DNA of 64,000 bases from the NCBI GenBank assembly GCA_900095095.1, contig FMBT01000377.1, positions 122,713 to 186,712 on the forward strand, written 5' to 3'. Source of the stretch: Fragilariopsis cylindrus CCMP1102. Taxonomy: Eukaryota > Bacillariophyta > Bacillariophyceae > Bacillariales > Bacillariaceae. The notes beneath the pieces are model-generated. The model saw only the letters and a list, made by a program, of their open reading frames with translations. It made no database searches and was not told the origin of the DNA. Below are positions 19,599 to 30,775 of this stretch, piece after piece. Position 1 is the stretch's first letter. Every line of letters begins with the position of its first letter. The translations under genes and the position numbers were made by a program.

Positions 19599-21068
19599 CT
19601 ACCGTGGTCTCCTTTTACCTTCCCATGCAAAATCGATAGAATTTAGAAGGTCCTTTCGCTTTTCCAGTAACTTTCCCTGATTGTACACAGTTCGTTGTGC
19701 ACTAACCCATCTGCCAAGAAAAATACCATTATTTTCATCAATGTAAGTCTGTGGCACACGAGTCGACTTGTGTTGTTTCTTGTACGCCACAAGTCGGTCA
19801 TACGTCTCCATCCACTTCCCATCAAGTACACATGCATACGTTGCATTCCAAACAAAGCCAATCGATTCAAGACGTTCAATCCGATGTACGGAAAGCATTT
19901 CGTTATTGCTATTGCGGTAATATTGTTGTAAATTTACCCATTTTCCGAGTTCAATATCCGCTTCATACCTGCTAGGAAGTGACATAGATCCATTGTGCTG
20001 GTTTTTGTACGCAACGAGTCTCTGGAACATTTTATCCCATTTATTATCGTGTGCATTCCAAACAAATCCGATAGAATTGAAAAGATTCACACGATGATCT
20101 GACATTGAATTATTTTTGTAGTTTGTTCGCTGATTGTGTACCCAGCTACCAAGTTCCGGATCAGTTGTATGATAGCGGAGAACAACCGTAGAATTGTGCT
20201 GATTTTTGTAGGAAACAAGTCGTCGGAACATTTTATTCCATCTTTCATTTCGTTTCTTGGTGTATTTGATGTTGGCGACCGTGTGAGTACTACTACTACT
20301 ACTACTACTACCGGTAGGTAAGATCAAGCACCAATTCCCTTCCGTCCATGATTCGTATCCATCATCATCATCATCATCATTATCATCATTAGCCTTGTTG
20401 TTAACTTCATCATTGTAACATACACTATCTTCTTCTTCTTCTTCTTCTTCTTCTTCTTCTTGCTTGACGGTGGTAGCGTGTCTATTATTATTTGATGGAG
20501 GACGAGGAGGAGGAGGAGGTAATAATCTTGTCTTCTTGCTTTTCGGTGTATCCTCCTTAATGACGGACGTCGTGTTGCGACTTCTTGATGCTGCGGTTCT
20601 CTTTCTACTAATACTTGTACTACTACTACTACTTCTACTACTGGGTGTGGCTGATTGGATGGCAGTATTATTTGCATTTGCATTTGCATTTGCATTTGCA
20701 TTTGCATTACTACACGTAGTAGTAGTAGTAGAGGTTGGTAATAGCCAACCCCAATTCCCACTCGTCCAATCTGTATAATAATCGTCATCATCATCATCTG
20801 CATTCTTTCTGTTGCTGTAATTATTGATTCCTGCAGGATTATCGTTGTTGTTGTTGCCGTCATCTTCCTTTTCTTCTTCCTCCTTCTTGACTTTTACTTG
20901 TTCGAACCCACAACTCTTTCTACCAGCAGTATCGGTAGCAGTGCCATCATAGTTGTTGCTGCTGTTGTGGTCATCATTATCGCGATCTTCTTCTTCCTCT
21001 TCTTTCTTTACGTGAATTCTTGGAACATTGTTTTTGGATGAAACTACAGCTTCTGTTTTGATATTCAT
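19599..21068 (-). CDS. Protein with three helicase-associated (HA) domains
   Basis: Single exon, 489 residues. The last ~215 residues are three tandem HA domains (about 273-345, 346-415 and 416-489). Each runs from W..(M/T)(F/Y).RLV.YK.QH through LG.WV..QR or an equivalent to a (S)IGFVWNA-type end. HA domains are thought to bind nucleic acid. In bacteria they follow helicases, but in diatoms and other stramenopiles they occur alone in large families of unknown role. The N-terminal half is acidic low complexity with two copies of a W-T-x-GNW-x(3)-LPT module. It also has five psi-K-x-E sites (IKTE, VKKE twice, IKED, VKQE) of the kind modified by SUMO. Function is not known; a nuclear DNA-binding or regulatory protein is likely. 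Confidence 0.85.
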   Translation of the reverse strand: MNIKTEAVVSSKNNVPRIHVKKEEEEEDRDNDDHNSSNNYDGTATDTAGRKSCGFEQVKVKKEEEEKEDDGNNNNDNPAGINNYSNRKNADDDDDDYYTDWTSGNWGWLLPTSTTTTTCSNANANANANANANNTAIQSATPSSRSSSSSTSISRKRTAASRSRNTTSVIKEDTPKSKKTRLLPPPPPRPPSNNNRHATTVKQEEEEEEEEEEDSVCYNDEVNNKANDDNDDDDDDGYESWTEGNWCLILPTGSSSSSSSTHTVANIKYTKKRNERWNKMFRRLVSYKNQHNSTVVLRYHTTDPELGSWVHNQRTNYKNNSMSDHRVNLFNSIGFVWNAHDNKWDKMFQRLVAYKNQHNGSMSLPSRYEADIELGKWVNLQQYYRNSNNEMLSVHRIERLESIGFVWNATYACVLDGKWMETYDRLVAYKKQHKSTRVPQTYIDENNGIFLGRWVSAQRTVYNQGKLLEKRKDLLNSIDFAWEGKRRPR

Positions 21069-21523
21069 GATGACGATGAATCGAATCGAATCTACTTGTG
21101 ATAATGCTGATATCGAAATAAAACAACAGGACTCTTTCTCTCTCTCTCTCTACTATAATTGTTTGTTGATCCGCTGTTTGTACGTCCGTAACAACTACTT
21201 TTGACTTGACACAACAGTCAATTGATGATGCGATGGATGGCGTAAATGGAGGAAGTAGTATTATCCAGTTAAAAACCTAAAAAGAAAAGGGGATGAAGAA
21301 TAGATTTTAGTTACGTGTAGTGTCGTACCCCTCGTTTATGACCCCCTACCTGCCCCTCACCCCTTTATGAACATACATTGTCAATTGAGAAGAACTTAGG
21401 ATGTCGTACCTGCTGTAGCTACGGTATTACTAGCGCTTTCAGTAATTAACGACAGGGAAAAATGGCAACATTATCCACAGATACTACTACATCCTTGTCT
21501 CATATTCATTTTACTTATGATAT
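21069..21523. other. Divergent promoter region
   Basis: Between the leftward HA-domain gene and the rightward VPS9 gene. It holds a (TC)n tract near 21131-21151. No gene or RNA was seen. Confidence 0.5.
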
Positions 21524-24203
21524 ATGAACATGACGACATCACTGACGAATACTATGAACAATAATAATATTAATACTGCCGAAGAACCAACATTGTTAAC
21601 AACAACAACGTCTACTACTACTACTACTAATTCGAATTCGAATTCGTCATTATTATTAGGAGAAAACAAACGAATAACAGTCGTAGTAACATCAAAACGA
21701 AAAGAAGAATTATTATTACGTGCAAGAGCAGAACGTAAACGATGGATTCGTATTGTATCTTATCCATATGATAAAAATAAATTACATCATATAGGTGGTG
21801 TTAGTAGTGCTGATACAAGGTCATCGTCATCCCCAACAACAACAACAACAACAATCCAACAACAACACCACGATAATGGTGATAATGGAGATGATGGAGG
21901 AGATAACGGAGATAATGGCAATAATAATAATAATGGATCATTCGATAAATTACAAAATTCATTAATATGTAGTAATCGATTTTTATCGAATGCAACATCT
22001 GTACTATCGGAACTTTATGGAATTACTATCAATGATAATGATGTCGACGACAATGATGACGGTCATAGTAATAATGCGACGAACGACGACGACAACGTGG
22101 ATGTTGTGATCCACCAAAAAAAATATCCTCTAAGCATTGATGAGATATCGGATCGTGTGGAACGATTGGTAAGTTGGTGATGTGTTGGGATGGGATGGGA
22201 TGGCTTTTGATCTCGTTTCCTCTTCCACCCATTTTTCCATTTTCTTTATTCTTACATTATACTATGCGTATATGCTCTTGCTTTTTCTAAAATTGGTTAT
22301 ATATATCATCATAAACTTGGGAATAATAATAATAATCAATCAGCTATCTAATAATAGCAACGTTGATAAGAATACTACTACTACTACAGTGGTTGTGGCA
22401 TCGGCAGCAGCGGCAGGTCAGGGTCAGGATCAGGAGGGTCCAGATCAGAAATCATCATTAGTTGGTAATAATACTAATACTGCTACTACTAATAATAAAA
22501 AGTACCATGATTTGCTAAAATCATATAAAGAATTGACAGAATCAATGTTATTACCTGAATCAGCTGTGACTGTACAAGGAATGAAAAATTTTATACGTCA
22601 ATTTGTGACTGCAGCAGAACAACAAAAAGTTAATGACGTTAATGACGTTGTTAATAACAATAACAATAAGGAGGATGCGCTATTACGGAATATGGCAACA
22701 TCATTAAATAATCATGTTAGATCATCCTACGAATCTCTTACAGGAACAAGAAGGAATAGCAGTGGTGGTGGTGGTGATAGCACTATCAACAATAATAGTA
22801 CTACTACCACTACTCATGGTAGTAGTGGTCAACCAGATTATGATCGTCGTTCACTGGAATCATTTATATATGGACAAGTGAAAGTTGTTGTGTTAGATCC
22901 AACATTGGATCGTATTCTTGGATGTAATAAGTCCAGTACATTTCCAATGACACAACAACAATTCGATGTACGGTTACAGGAATTACAATTTTTACAACCA
23001 TCTCATTTAGATATTGCTTGTTTAAATGATGATGATGACAATGATGATGATGACGATAATAACGATAATGACAGTGACAATAATAATAACTCCTCGTCAA
23101 AGTCAATGTCAAATGATATGAAACTTGAAATACTTTTGAAAGAACCAATTAAAGCATTGCAATCAATCGAAGCATTTTATTCTCCGTATGAAAAATTACA
23201 AAGAGTATTAGATGTCTTCCGTGGTGTAAATGTGGCTTTGACAAAAACATCAAAAACAGTCCCATCTGCGGATGATGTATTACCGACTGTGATATTAGTT
23301 ATTGTGAAAGCTGCTGCTGATAATAATAATAAGATGATGAAGAAGAATAAGAAGACCAAGACATCATCATCATCATCATCATCGTCATCGTCGTATTTAA
23401 AGAATCTATTAAGAGATTTGTATTTCGTGGAATGTTTTGCTTTAGAGGAATATTTACGTGGAGAAGCTGGGTACGCATTTACAAATCTATACTCTGCTGC
23501 ACAATTCTTACAGGAATTGGATTTGAATATCAGTGAAGACGACGATAATGGCAAGAGCAACAGAAGCAATAATAATAGTCTTTCGATTAGTTCGGATGAA
23601 TTGAAACGTGGTTTAGAGAAAAGTCGAGCCGTGAATAAATCAAAACGGAATAGCATCACTGGTGGTAGTGGTGGTACTAATGGTGATTTTGAATCACATC
23701 GACATCAGAAGAAGGGACTTATATCACGTGGTATTGATGAACTCTTGGGTGGAGGCGATATTAATATTAATAATAATAATAATAATAACGACGTGACATT
23801 CGCTGCAATTCCGGTTCCGCCTACCTTATCAGTGAGAGAAGTCCGAGCCGCTCGTCTTCGAGGAGAAACTTTAGATCTTGACTGGGCATTACGGCTTCAA
23901 GAAAAACAACCAACAACAACAGACGTATCGCCGTCAAAGTTGAAATCTCATTCTCATTCTCATTCGCAGTCGAAGCATTCATCATCAATACCATCAAGAT
24001 ACACGTTTTTAGGTGTCCGTCCTGAAAATGTCAAATTATCTGATTTACCAAACTTGTTAGATGAATACCGTAGATTGGTATTAACGACAGAAGAATTGTT
24101 GGGGGAACAACAACGAAACAACAATAGAATCCAATCAGAAAGAAAACGTATTCGTGACGAAAAACACCGTCGTGGTTTAGGTGAACGAGCACTGTTGCTC
24201 TAA
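21524..24203 (+). CDS. VPS9-domain protein, predicted Rab5-family guanine nucleotide exchange factor
   Basis: Two exons, join(21524..22168,22344..24203). The 175-nt phase-0 intron has GTAAGT and AATCAG borders, and the product is 834 residues. The VPS9 domain spans about residues 440-630. Its conserved parts are SPYEKLQRVLDVFRGV, SADDVLPTVILVIVKA (Asp525 and Asp526), RDLYFVECFALEEYLRGEAGY (Gly588-Tyr592) and TNLYSAAQFLQEL. The Asp of the ADD motif and the Tyr of the GE-x-GY motif correspond to the catalytic Asp/Tyr pair that opens the Rab nucleotide site. Asn/Thr/Asp low-complexity tracts interrupt the domain without touching these motifs. The C-terminus is a charged helix. It would activate Rab5-type GTPases at endosomes. 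The nearby DENN gene is a second Rab activator, but they are 22 kb apart with no shared control visible. Confidence 0.85.
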
Positions 24204-24897
24204 TATATCCAGAAGGAAGGAGCGGTGTACGTAGTACATAAATAACAAAAATAAATAATGTAATATATAAAGACACAAATCGATAAACCTTAATTAAAAT
24301 ATGAAGTAGAAAGAAATACATTCGTTAGGTTGAAGAAAGTCCTGTTAGTTCAAATCCTAGTGCTGTTATTTTTCTCCTTAGTCATCCCTACTACTATTGT
24401 TGGTTTGAAATATGGCAGAGGAGTCGAATTCAGATGGGACCTTCAAATTTTGAAAGAAATTGTCTATTGATAGAGTTGCACACAGTTGAATGATGTATAG
24501 TTTTACTAGTATTTGCTAGTTATTTTTTGGGCATTATTTAGTTTTTTGAGTGATATCGTGTTAATTACACGCTAAATTTTCAAACGATAGCCCGCTGCGC
24601 GTTTAGCGCTAACTGGAGGAAGTAGTTCTTATTACGCGCACCCAACAATGATAACGAAGAGATGAATAAAGAAAGAGATGAGACGTCGTTGATCGGAGGG
24701 AGTTCAAATGAAAACCTCTGGGACGTTGTTGATCGGAGGGAGTACAAATGAAATCCTGAGCGACCACACGATTGAATCATCAACGATGTCAACGATGAAA
24801 CGGATTATAACTGAAAACTCGAAAAACCAAAACGGAAAACCAAAAAGGTAAGAACCAAAATAGAAAAATAGAACTACAACACGAGATAACACGTAAA
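24204..24897. other. Spacer; contains a 40-bp tandem duplication
   Basis: AT-rich, no gene. The two-copy 40-bp repeat at 24682-24761 lies upstream of the next ORF. A good donor-like AG|GTAAGAACC at about 24849 and an acceptor-like CTCGCAG at 25094 suggest that a 5'UTR intron could exist. Confidence 0.45.
24682..24761 (+). repeat. 40-bp tandem duplication
   Basis: Copies start GACGTCGTTGATCGGAGGGA at 24682 and GACGTTGTTGATCGGAGGGA at 24722, differing at a handful of positions. It lies about 140-215 bp upstream of the ORF start at 24898. Confidence 0.8.
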
Positions 24898-26085
24898 ATG
24901 AATGCATTTGGAAAAGTGCATCCACTATTTCTGAATTTCATCACTCTTTTTTCTACTTCATCATCTCTCACAAATCCTATTTTAAACAACTTTGAAAAGC
25001 TTATACAACTATCTATACTAATAAAAATAATTATAAAAATGATTGCTACTATCAAAAACTCTCACTCTCAACAACTACGACTTCTATCCTCGCAGGGCGC
25101 CTGCTGGGTAGAAGAAGCAGTTGTTGGGTTAGTACCTACGTTAGATGAAATGATATTGATATTGGTGCTGCAATGTCTCTTTCTTATCTTATCGTTTGTA
25201 CCACTAACACAATCACTAACACAACAACTAACACTACCCTATATCGTTTGCTACGATAATCCTTTGTTTTCTATTGAATTCTATTATTTTATCAATACAT
25301 ATTATCAATTAATATTGTATGCTTGCCATCATTGTTGCTTCATTTGGGGATTAAGATTCGTTTCGTGTGTGTGGGATTCTTTTCTACTTATCTCACCACC
25401 TCGTCCTACTTCCAAGTCGACGACGACGAAGGCGCGGGTTCAAGTTGTAGTGGTGGAAACGGTATCAGACGAAGATGCCGGAGTTGATGGTGCTGCCATG
25501 GATGGTGGATTGAATGATGATGCGATTGATATGTTTGGATTGTCGTCGACGATGGAGAAGAAGGCGACGACGCCTCCTTCACCTCCTGTGGTTGCCGCTC
25601 CTCAAGAACCGCCTTCCTCTCCTGCTGCCGCTCCTCAATATGTCTACGATGAGGCATGGTCTATTCTTTTGGAAATACTCTTTCTCAAGATTGATCGTGT
25701 CGAAGAAGATCTGGTAATTGTGGAACGTGCCATTAAATCTGCTGGTCGTACTACGCAGCAATTATGGGGTGTGACATGGAATTTTCAAGACCCAAAGCAC
25801 ATTAATTATGTCATCACATCATTATTGTGCAATTTGGATGCTATTGATATTCCTCAACAAGCAGTTTTCTTGCGATCACAACGGAAACAATTCGTCAAGC
25901 GTATTGAAGGATTGACTGATTTGTGGAAGCCTGTGTCGTCATCATCGTCGAAGAAGAACAAGTCTACTACTACTCGTCGTGTTGTTAGTAGTAGAACTAG
26001 TACTCCAACGAAGAAAGAGAAACTTTTGGCGGCAAAAGCGAGAGCTCGACAATGGAGTGATAAAACGTTTCGAAAGTTAGTATAG
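24898..26085 (+). CDS. BAG-like helical-domain protein; 5' end and introns uncertain
   Basis: The open frame is 395 codons, but the middle (about residues 79-173) reads like translated non-coding sequence. GTACCT at 25132 and TTCCAAG ending at 25416 bound a stop-free, phase-0, 285-nt candidate intron. The first exon is also doubtful; the Met at 25039 is an alternative start. The clear coding part is the last ~150 residues. A helical domain (DEAWSILLEILFLKIDRVEEDL... SLLCNLDAIDIPQQAVFLRSQRKQFVKRIEGLTDLW) resembles BAG domains in length and in the closing R-x-x-RK-x-x-(V)-x-x-I pattern. BAG domains bind the Hsp70 ATPase domain and promote nucleotide release. A basic Ser/Thr tail follows. The BAG assignment is tentative. 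Confidence 0.55.
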   Translation: MNAFGKVHPLFLNFITLFSTSSSLTNPILNNFEKLIQLSILIKIIIKMIATIKNSHSQQLRLLSSQGACWVEEAVVGLVPTLDEMILILVLQCLFLILSFVPLTQSLTQQLTLPYIVCYDNPLFSIEFYYFINTYYQLILYACHHCCFIWGLRFVSCVWDSFLLISPPRPTSKSTTTKARVQVVVVETVSDEDAGVDGAAMDGGLNDDAIDMFGLSSTMEKKATTPPSPPVVAAPQEPPSSPAAAPQYVYDEAWSILLEILFLKIDRVEEDLVIVERAIKSAGRTTQQLWGVTWNFQDPKHINYVITSLLCNLDAIDIPQQAVFLRSQRKQFVKRIEGLTDLWKPVSSSSSKKNKSTTTRRVVSSRTSTPTKKEKLLAAKARARQWSDKTFRKLV

Positions 26086-26352
26086 TACTATGAGGTGAGT
26101 ATATGATTATTTATCTGTCTGATGCTTGCTGTCTGTATAATTAATAATAAAAAATCCACCGGCCTATGCATGGCGTAAAACAAAAAACAAATAAAAAATA
26201 TAAAACATCCGTCCAAGCGTGACGTTTTAAACAAAATAAAATAAAAAATCATTCTATCCTTATCCATATTGCCATGTGTATTTAGTTTAGTTTAGTTTAG
26301 TTTAAATCTATTATAGAAGATGTTATTTTGTTACTGAACTTTCTCCTTCTTG
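26086..26352. other. Convergent spacer
   Basis: 3' flanks of the BAG-like and bestrophin genes. It contains a TTTAG pentamer run at about 26280-26303. Confidence 0.5.
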
Positions 26353-29300
26353 TTAGGAGCTATTTGGGACCTGAAATTCCGTAGAAGAACCAGGTAATTG
26401 TGTATTGGGAACTCGAAACTGAACACCCGATGATGGATCAGATTCTGATCTATTATTGCTGCTATTATCCGTCTGCGGGACCATTCGGAATGAATTTGAT
26501 GAATTATCCGTTATTCGGAAAGAACCCGATGAAGGTTCCGAACCTATTGTATTACCCATCGGAACACGAAAATAACTTTTTTTGTTTACATCGGTGGTCA
26601 AGCTATTACTGCTGCTGTTGGTACTACTTGAACCGCGAACAACTCCTTCGTCTTCACTTGTCGTCGTTGCTGTTTCTGCCATCGAAGCTACTTCCTGAAT
26701 GCTTTTGCCATCTGGAACACGAAGAAATTTGACTGGCATCGATTCGGGTGTTGTTTCGTTGTTGCTGACCCTATTATTATTTGGAACTGAAAAAGACACC
26801 ATGTTGGTATCATTTAACGATGTTGAAAAATCTAAACCAACATTCTCCATTTTTTCCTCCGTTGTCTTTTCTTCTTTTCCCTGCTCTTTAGTCTTGATGT
26901 TACCGAGATCGCCCTTCTTGCCGATAGCGGTATGAGTTTCATTCTGAGATGTCTCGTTGCTGCTTTGGTTATTGTTATTATTATTGTAACCAACACCATC
27001 ATTATTGCTGTGTTGATTATTGTCCCAATATGCATCAGGATGATACCCGTAAAACATTATCATCAATCCCTCATTGAATTGAGCCTGATAGTTATTCAAA
27101 GGAACATCGTTTGGAACATTCTGAAACGGGTTCTCAATTTCACGTGCAACTTCGTGCAATCCCGTAAAACACAAGACACTGATGAAATTCAGTAATAATC
27201 CTATCGAAAAGTCATATACGTACGTTGTCATTAACAAGGGACATACGAAGAAATCAACTACCAACATAAAAACCGTAGTGATTTGAGCGTGGGGGAATGG
27301 AAAGGGTATGTAGGCAATTTTCCGTGCTTGATTGTATCCCGCTAATCCCTCCGATATGAATTGATACAACCTTGAAATGATAGGCGGTGCAACAGCTCCT
27401 GTACTACCCGCTTGGTATTCACGCGAGATTAATTCCAATAACCACATACTTACTAGAGAAACTTTGGCCAATGGTCCACGTGCTTCTTGGAGTTTCTCTA
27501 TTTCCATATCACTAACATTCCCTATCACTCGAAACGGTCGTGCGGCGTTGTACAGAGTCCGAGCTTTGTCGTTCCGGCTTCTCCCTAAAGCAAATTGAAG
27601 TGCACTGTACATCTTCGACTTCGATTGTGTCCATCCTTTACGGACTCGCCCTCTATAACCATCGGGATCTACTAATGGCCAAGGCAGACCAGGTTCAAAA
27701 ACTGTCAACGGTGATTCCGCTTCGGGTAAATCATTTCTTAATGTAGAAAATGCAACTGCCGACATCAAACTCAACAGGTGAGCACATTCTTCTAAAAATA
27801 AAAGAGGCGGAATTATATCAGGATCAAGATTTCCATCCCGCAAATGTTTTCGTGAAACTGCTGTAAATGTAGAATACGGCTTGCCCGTTTTTACATCAAA
27901 TCGGTCACGGAATTGAATTTCTTGTTGCTGCGAACCTTGTGGTCTAGAAATCGACTTCCGATGATTGTATAACTGTGATGCTGCATTACCCGTACGTCTT
28001 GGTTGGTTGTTGTTGTTGTTGTTGTTGTTGTTGGCAATATCGTGTCCTTTTCGACTTCTTTTCAATCTTTCATTCCGCTTGTATCGTTTCTTTTGTTGTT
28101 TTCTAGATTCGTTAGCATCGTTTGAATTTCGATTTAAGGTCGTTATGGGATGATCAAGATCTCCAGAAATAACACTCGCTTTTTGTCGATTTTTTTCTTT
28201 TTTCTTTAATTTTCGTTGTAGTTTTCTTTCACTTTGTCGATCTTTGATTTGACGTACCCACGATCGTTGTATTCTTGACCGTTCTTCCACTAATTGATCA
28301 TTATCATCATTATCATTTTCGCTGACACCACCACCCTTGGCGAAAATTTGACTGCTTGTAACGTTGGCAGTTCCTCTGTGTATGATGTCATCACCCTCAT
28401 CATCACCCACATCATCATCATCATCATCGTTGTCGTCATATCCCGGTTCATCGTCCATATCAAGACTTTGTCGTTTCATTTCTGCTTCTTCAGCTTCACA
28501 AGCATTCATCTGTTCGATCAAATCGGTGTAAGTAGGACTTTTCGCATGTCGAGGAACTCCTTGAGCTGTAAGATGACTAGGATGGCGCGTATGATGTTTT
28601 GTTGTTGAAGGTATCTTTTTTTGCGTTGTCGTTGTCGTTCCGGTTGCTGCTGCTGCTACCGCCCTCACTCGTCCTTGTGATTGTGGTGGAACTCTTGTTT
28701 CTATTTCTGTTTCAAATCCAACTGTGTTACCACCACCACTATCAACACCTTTACTAGTAGTAGTGGGAAGATCAAATCCTTCGTAGTCATCATCATCATC
28801 ATCATCATCATCGTTACTATTACTATTATTATTATTATTATTATTATTATTATCGATATACAAAATCTCAGACGCACGAACTTCTAAACTTTGCACACCA
28901 GGATTAGCTCCAAAAGATGGTGGTTTGTAATGATCGTATCGTGTCGATTGATAATGAAATGCTGCAACCTCTGTAGCAAAATCTAACCACTTCGAATGCA
29001 TTAAATAAACAGATGAATATGCCTCCCACCAACGATTATAACTTTGTTATGTTTTGTTTTGTGTGTATGTTGTATGTGAATATAGGAGTAAATGAGTGGA
29101 TGAATGAAATAGCAGGAACAGAGTATCAAAATGATATATAATATTATAAGAAGTTAGAATCAATTGGATGTTACTTATATTTGAAAGAAAAAGATGATTC
29201 GACAAGAAAACGATTTTCTTCTTTATTTTATTCATCGTATCATTAACATAAAGTTTAAAGAAAAAACGTACGTACGTACCTATAATTGGCTCGAAAGACT

Positions 29301-29515
29301 AATAAGAATGTAAATGCTGTGACCAGTGCTTGCATCGGATAGGGATGTAAAAATAATTGTATATATCCAGGATATTGGGCGGACCATCGTGTAAATGACA
29401 TACCTACATAAATAATTGTCGATATCAGAGCGGGTAGTACACTCTTGTACAATGCACTACCATGCACTCTCCCTAAAATTGGTATACCGAATGAACCATT
29501 CACGTATGTGATCAT
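26353..29515 (-). CDS. Bestrophin-family anion channel with a large low-complexity insertion
   Basis: Two exons, complement(join(26353..29041,29280..29515)). The 238-nt intron (GTACGT...AACAAAG) splits a Ser codon, and the product is 974 residues. Splicing builds FRANYSYNRWWEAY (about 72-85), the bestrophin signature after the first membrane segments. After an insertion of roughly 315 residues (about 135-450) the family core resumes: PPLLFLEECAHLLSLMSAVAFSTLR, ARGPLAKVSLVSMWLLELIS, IPFPFPHAQITTVFMLVVDFFVCP and REIENPFQNVPNDVPL. Bestrophins are pentameric chloride/bicarbonate channels. In diatoms and green algae some sit in thylakoids and feed bicarbonate to the pyrenoid. No plastid presequence is visible at this start. 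The C-terminal ~230 residues carry a repeated F-(R/Q)-(V/M)-P motif near the end. Confidence 0.88.
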
Positions 29516-30238
29516 TATTATTATTATTATTCTTCTTGTTGTTGTTATGAGTTGTTGTTGTTGTGCCTTTTTGTTGTTATTATTTTATGGTGGCGATGAT
29601 GATGCTGTTGATGATGATGATGGGTTTTGGGTTTTCCTAGATTTGCTGGCCTTTCCTCCTTCCTAGCCTTCCTTCCTTCCTTCCTTCCTCTTTGTCATCC
29701 ACTATCTTCACTTATAAAATCGATCAGCCTTACAAAATTAACTTGTACTGTACCATGAATATACACGGTTCGTTGCTGATGCTAATGTATCGTTCTTCCT
29801 TTCTTCGAGGCGGGGGTTCGATGAGAAGGAGCGAAATGCAGTACAAATAAAAATTGCCTGACATCGCTTTGGCCGAAAAAGAATTTTACGCGGGAGATGT
29901 TTTCGTCTTTATTTCCTTGTAAATAAATGAGAAAACAGCGTTTTTGTTTTTTGAGTAAAATTATTATGTGGTACACGACTAAATTATACACGACTGAAAA
30001 TATGTTTCAAATCGTGATTTACCCACGCTCCAAGTCACTGAACACGTGTAAGATACATACCCGATACTGTAGTAGGTGATAGTTGAAGTTGTTTTGATTT
30101 TTCATTTCTTTTCCATCTCTTGTCTAAAGACATCGCAGCCATATTCCCACTGATATTTAAGAATATCTTGTTCGTTCATGTACCGTATGACCATATCGTC
30201 ATTGCTATAAAGAAAGTCAAAAAAAACTAATTCACACT
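29516..30238. other. Divergent promoter region, bestrophin / parvulin
   Basis: No gene seen. It contains ATT and GTT triplet runs near 29516-29560 and a TTCC tetramer run at about 29668-29690. A minus frame at 29782-29991 has no coding character. Confidence 0.5.
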
Positions 30239-30775
30239 ATGAAGCAATCAATCTCAATCATTGGCGTACTATCGGTGGCGTTGGCGTTGACCTCTTTAGT
30301 CGATGCATTTACTACTGTTGGACGATCATCATCATTGTCGACGTCGACGTCGACGTCATCATCCTCATTAGCTCCTTGTCGAACGACCAATACACGTTTG
30401 TATTTCAACGGTGATTTAGGTTCTATTTTTCGAAACTGGGGAAAAAAATGTACGGTCTCACATATCTTAATTGGACCAGAATCTAGTAAGACTGGACGGG
30501 GAATGTTAAAAGAGGACGCCACGAAAAAATTATTGGAATTGAAAGGAGAAATTAATGACGATTTTGAAAAGTTTGCTCAAATTGCCACCGATTATAGTTC
30601 CTGTAACACCTACAAGGAGGGTGGTTCCATGGAACCCTTCAGTGCGGGATTGATGTTTCGAACATTTGATAAAATTGCCTTTGAGGAGGAAGTGGGGAAG
30701 GTACATGGTCCATTTTCAACTCCGTATGGTGAACACTTAGTTCTTATTCGAGAAAGAACAGGTGGTGACGAATAA
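30239..30775 (+). CDS. Parvulin-type peptidyl-prolyl isomerase with plastid-type presequence
   Basis: Single exon, 178 residues. Residues 1-23 are a signal peptide ending VDA|FTTVG, where the Phe after the cleavage site matches the A|F motif that sends proteins into the diatom complex plastid. A Ser/Thr-rich transit-like stretch ends around TRLYF (residue 55). The parvulin (PpiC/Pin1) domain fills residues 70-175. It runs from CTVSHILI through DFEKFAQIATDYSSCNTYKEGG, F..G.M...FD.IAFEEEVG and GPFSTPYGEHLVLI. It should speed cis-trans isomerisation of prolyl bonds in the plastid stroma. The domain is complete and there is no WW domain. A plastid localisation is an inference from the presequence. 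Confidence 0.88.
   Translation: MKQSISIIGVLSVALALTSLVDAFTTVGRSSSLSTSTSTSSSSLAPCRTTNTRLYFNGDLGSIFRNWGKKCTVSHILIGPESSKTGRGMLKEDATKKLLELKGEINDDFEKFAQIATDYSSCNTYKEGGSMEPFSAGLMFRTFDKIAFEEEVGKVHGPFSTPYGEHLVLIRERTGGDE

Noticed and set aside
20324-20863. 179-codon minus-strand ORF inside the HA-domain gene
   Set aside because: An alternate frame of triplet repeats (poly-M/Q/K runs), with no unique sequence.
24340-24365. B-box-like TTAGTTCAAATCCTAG
   Set aside because: No upstream A box or cloverleaf at the proper distance.
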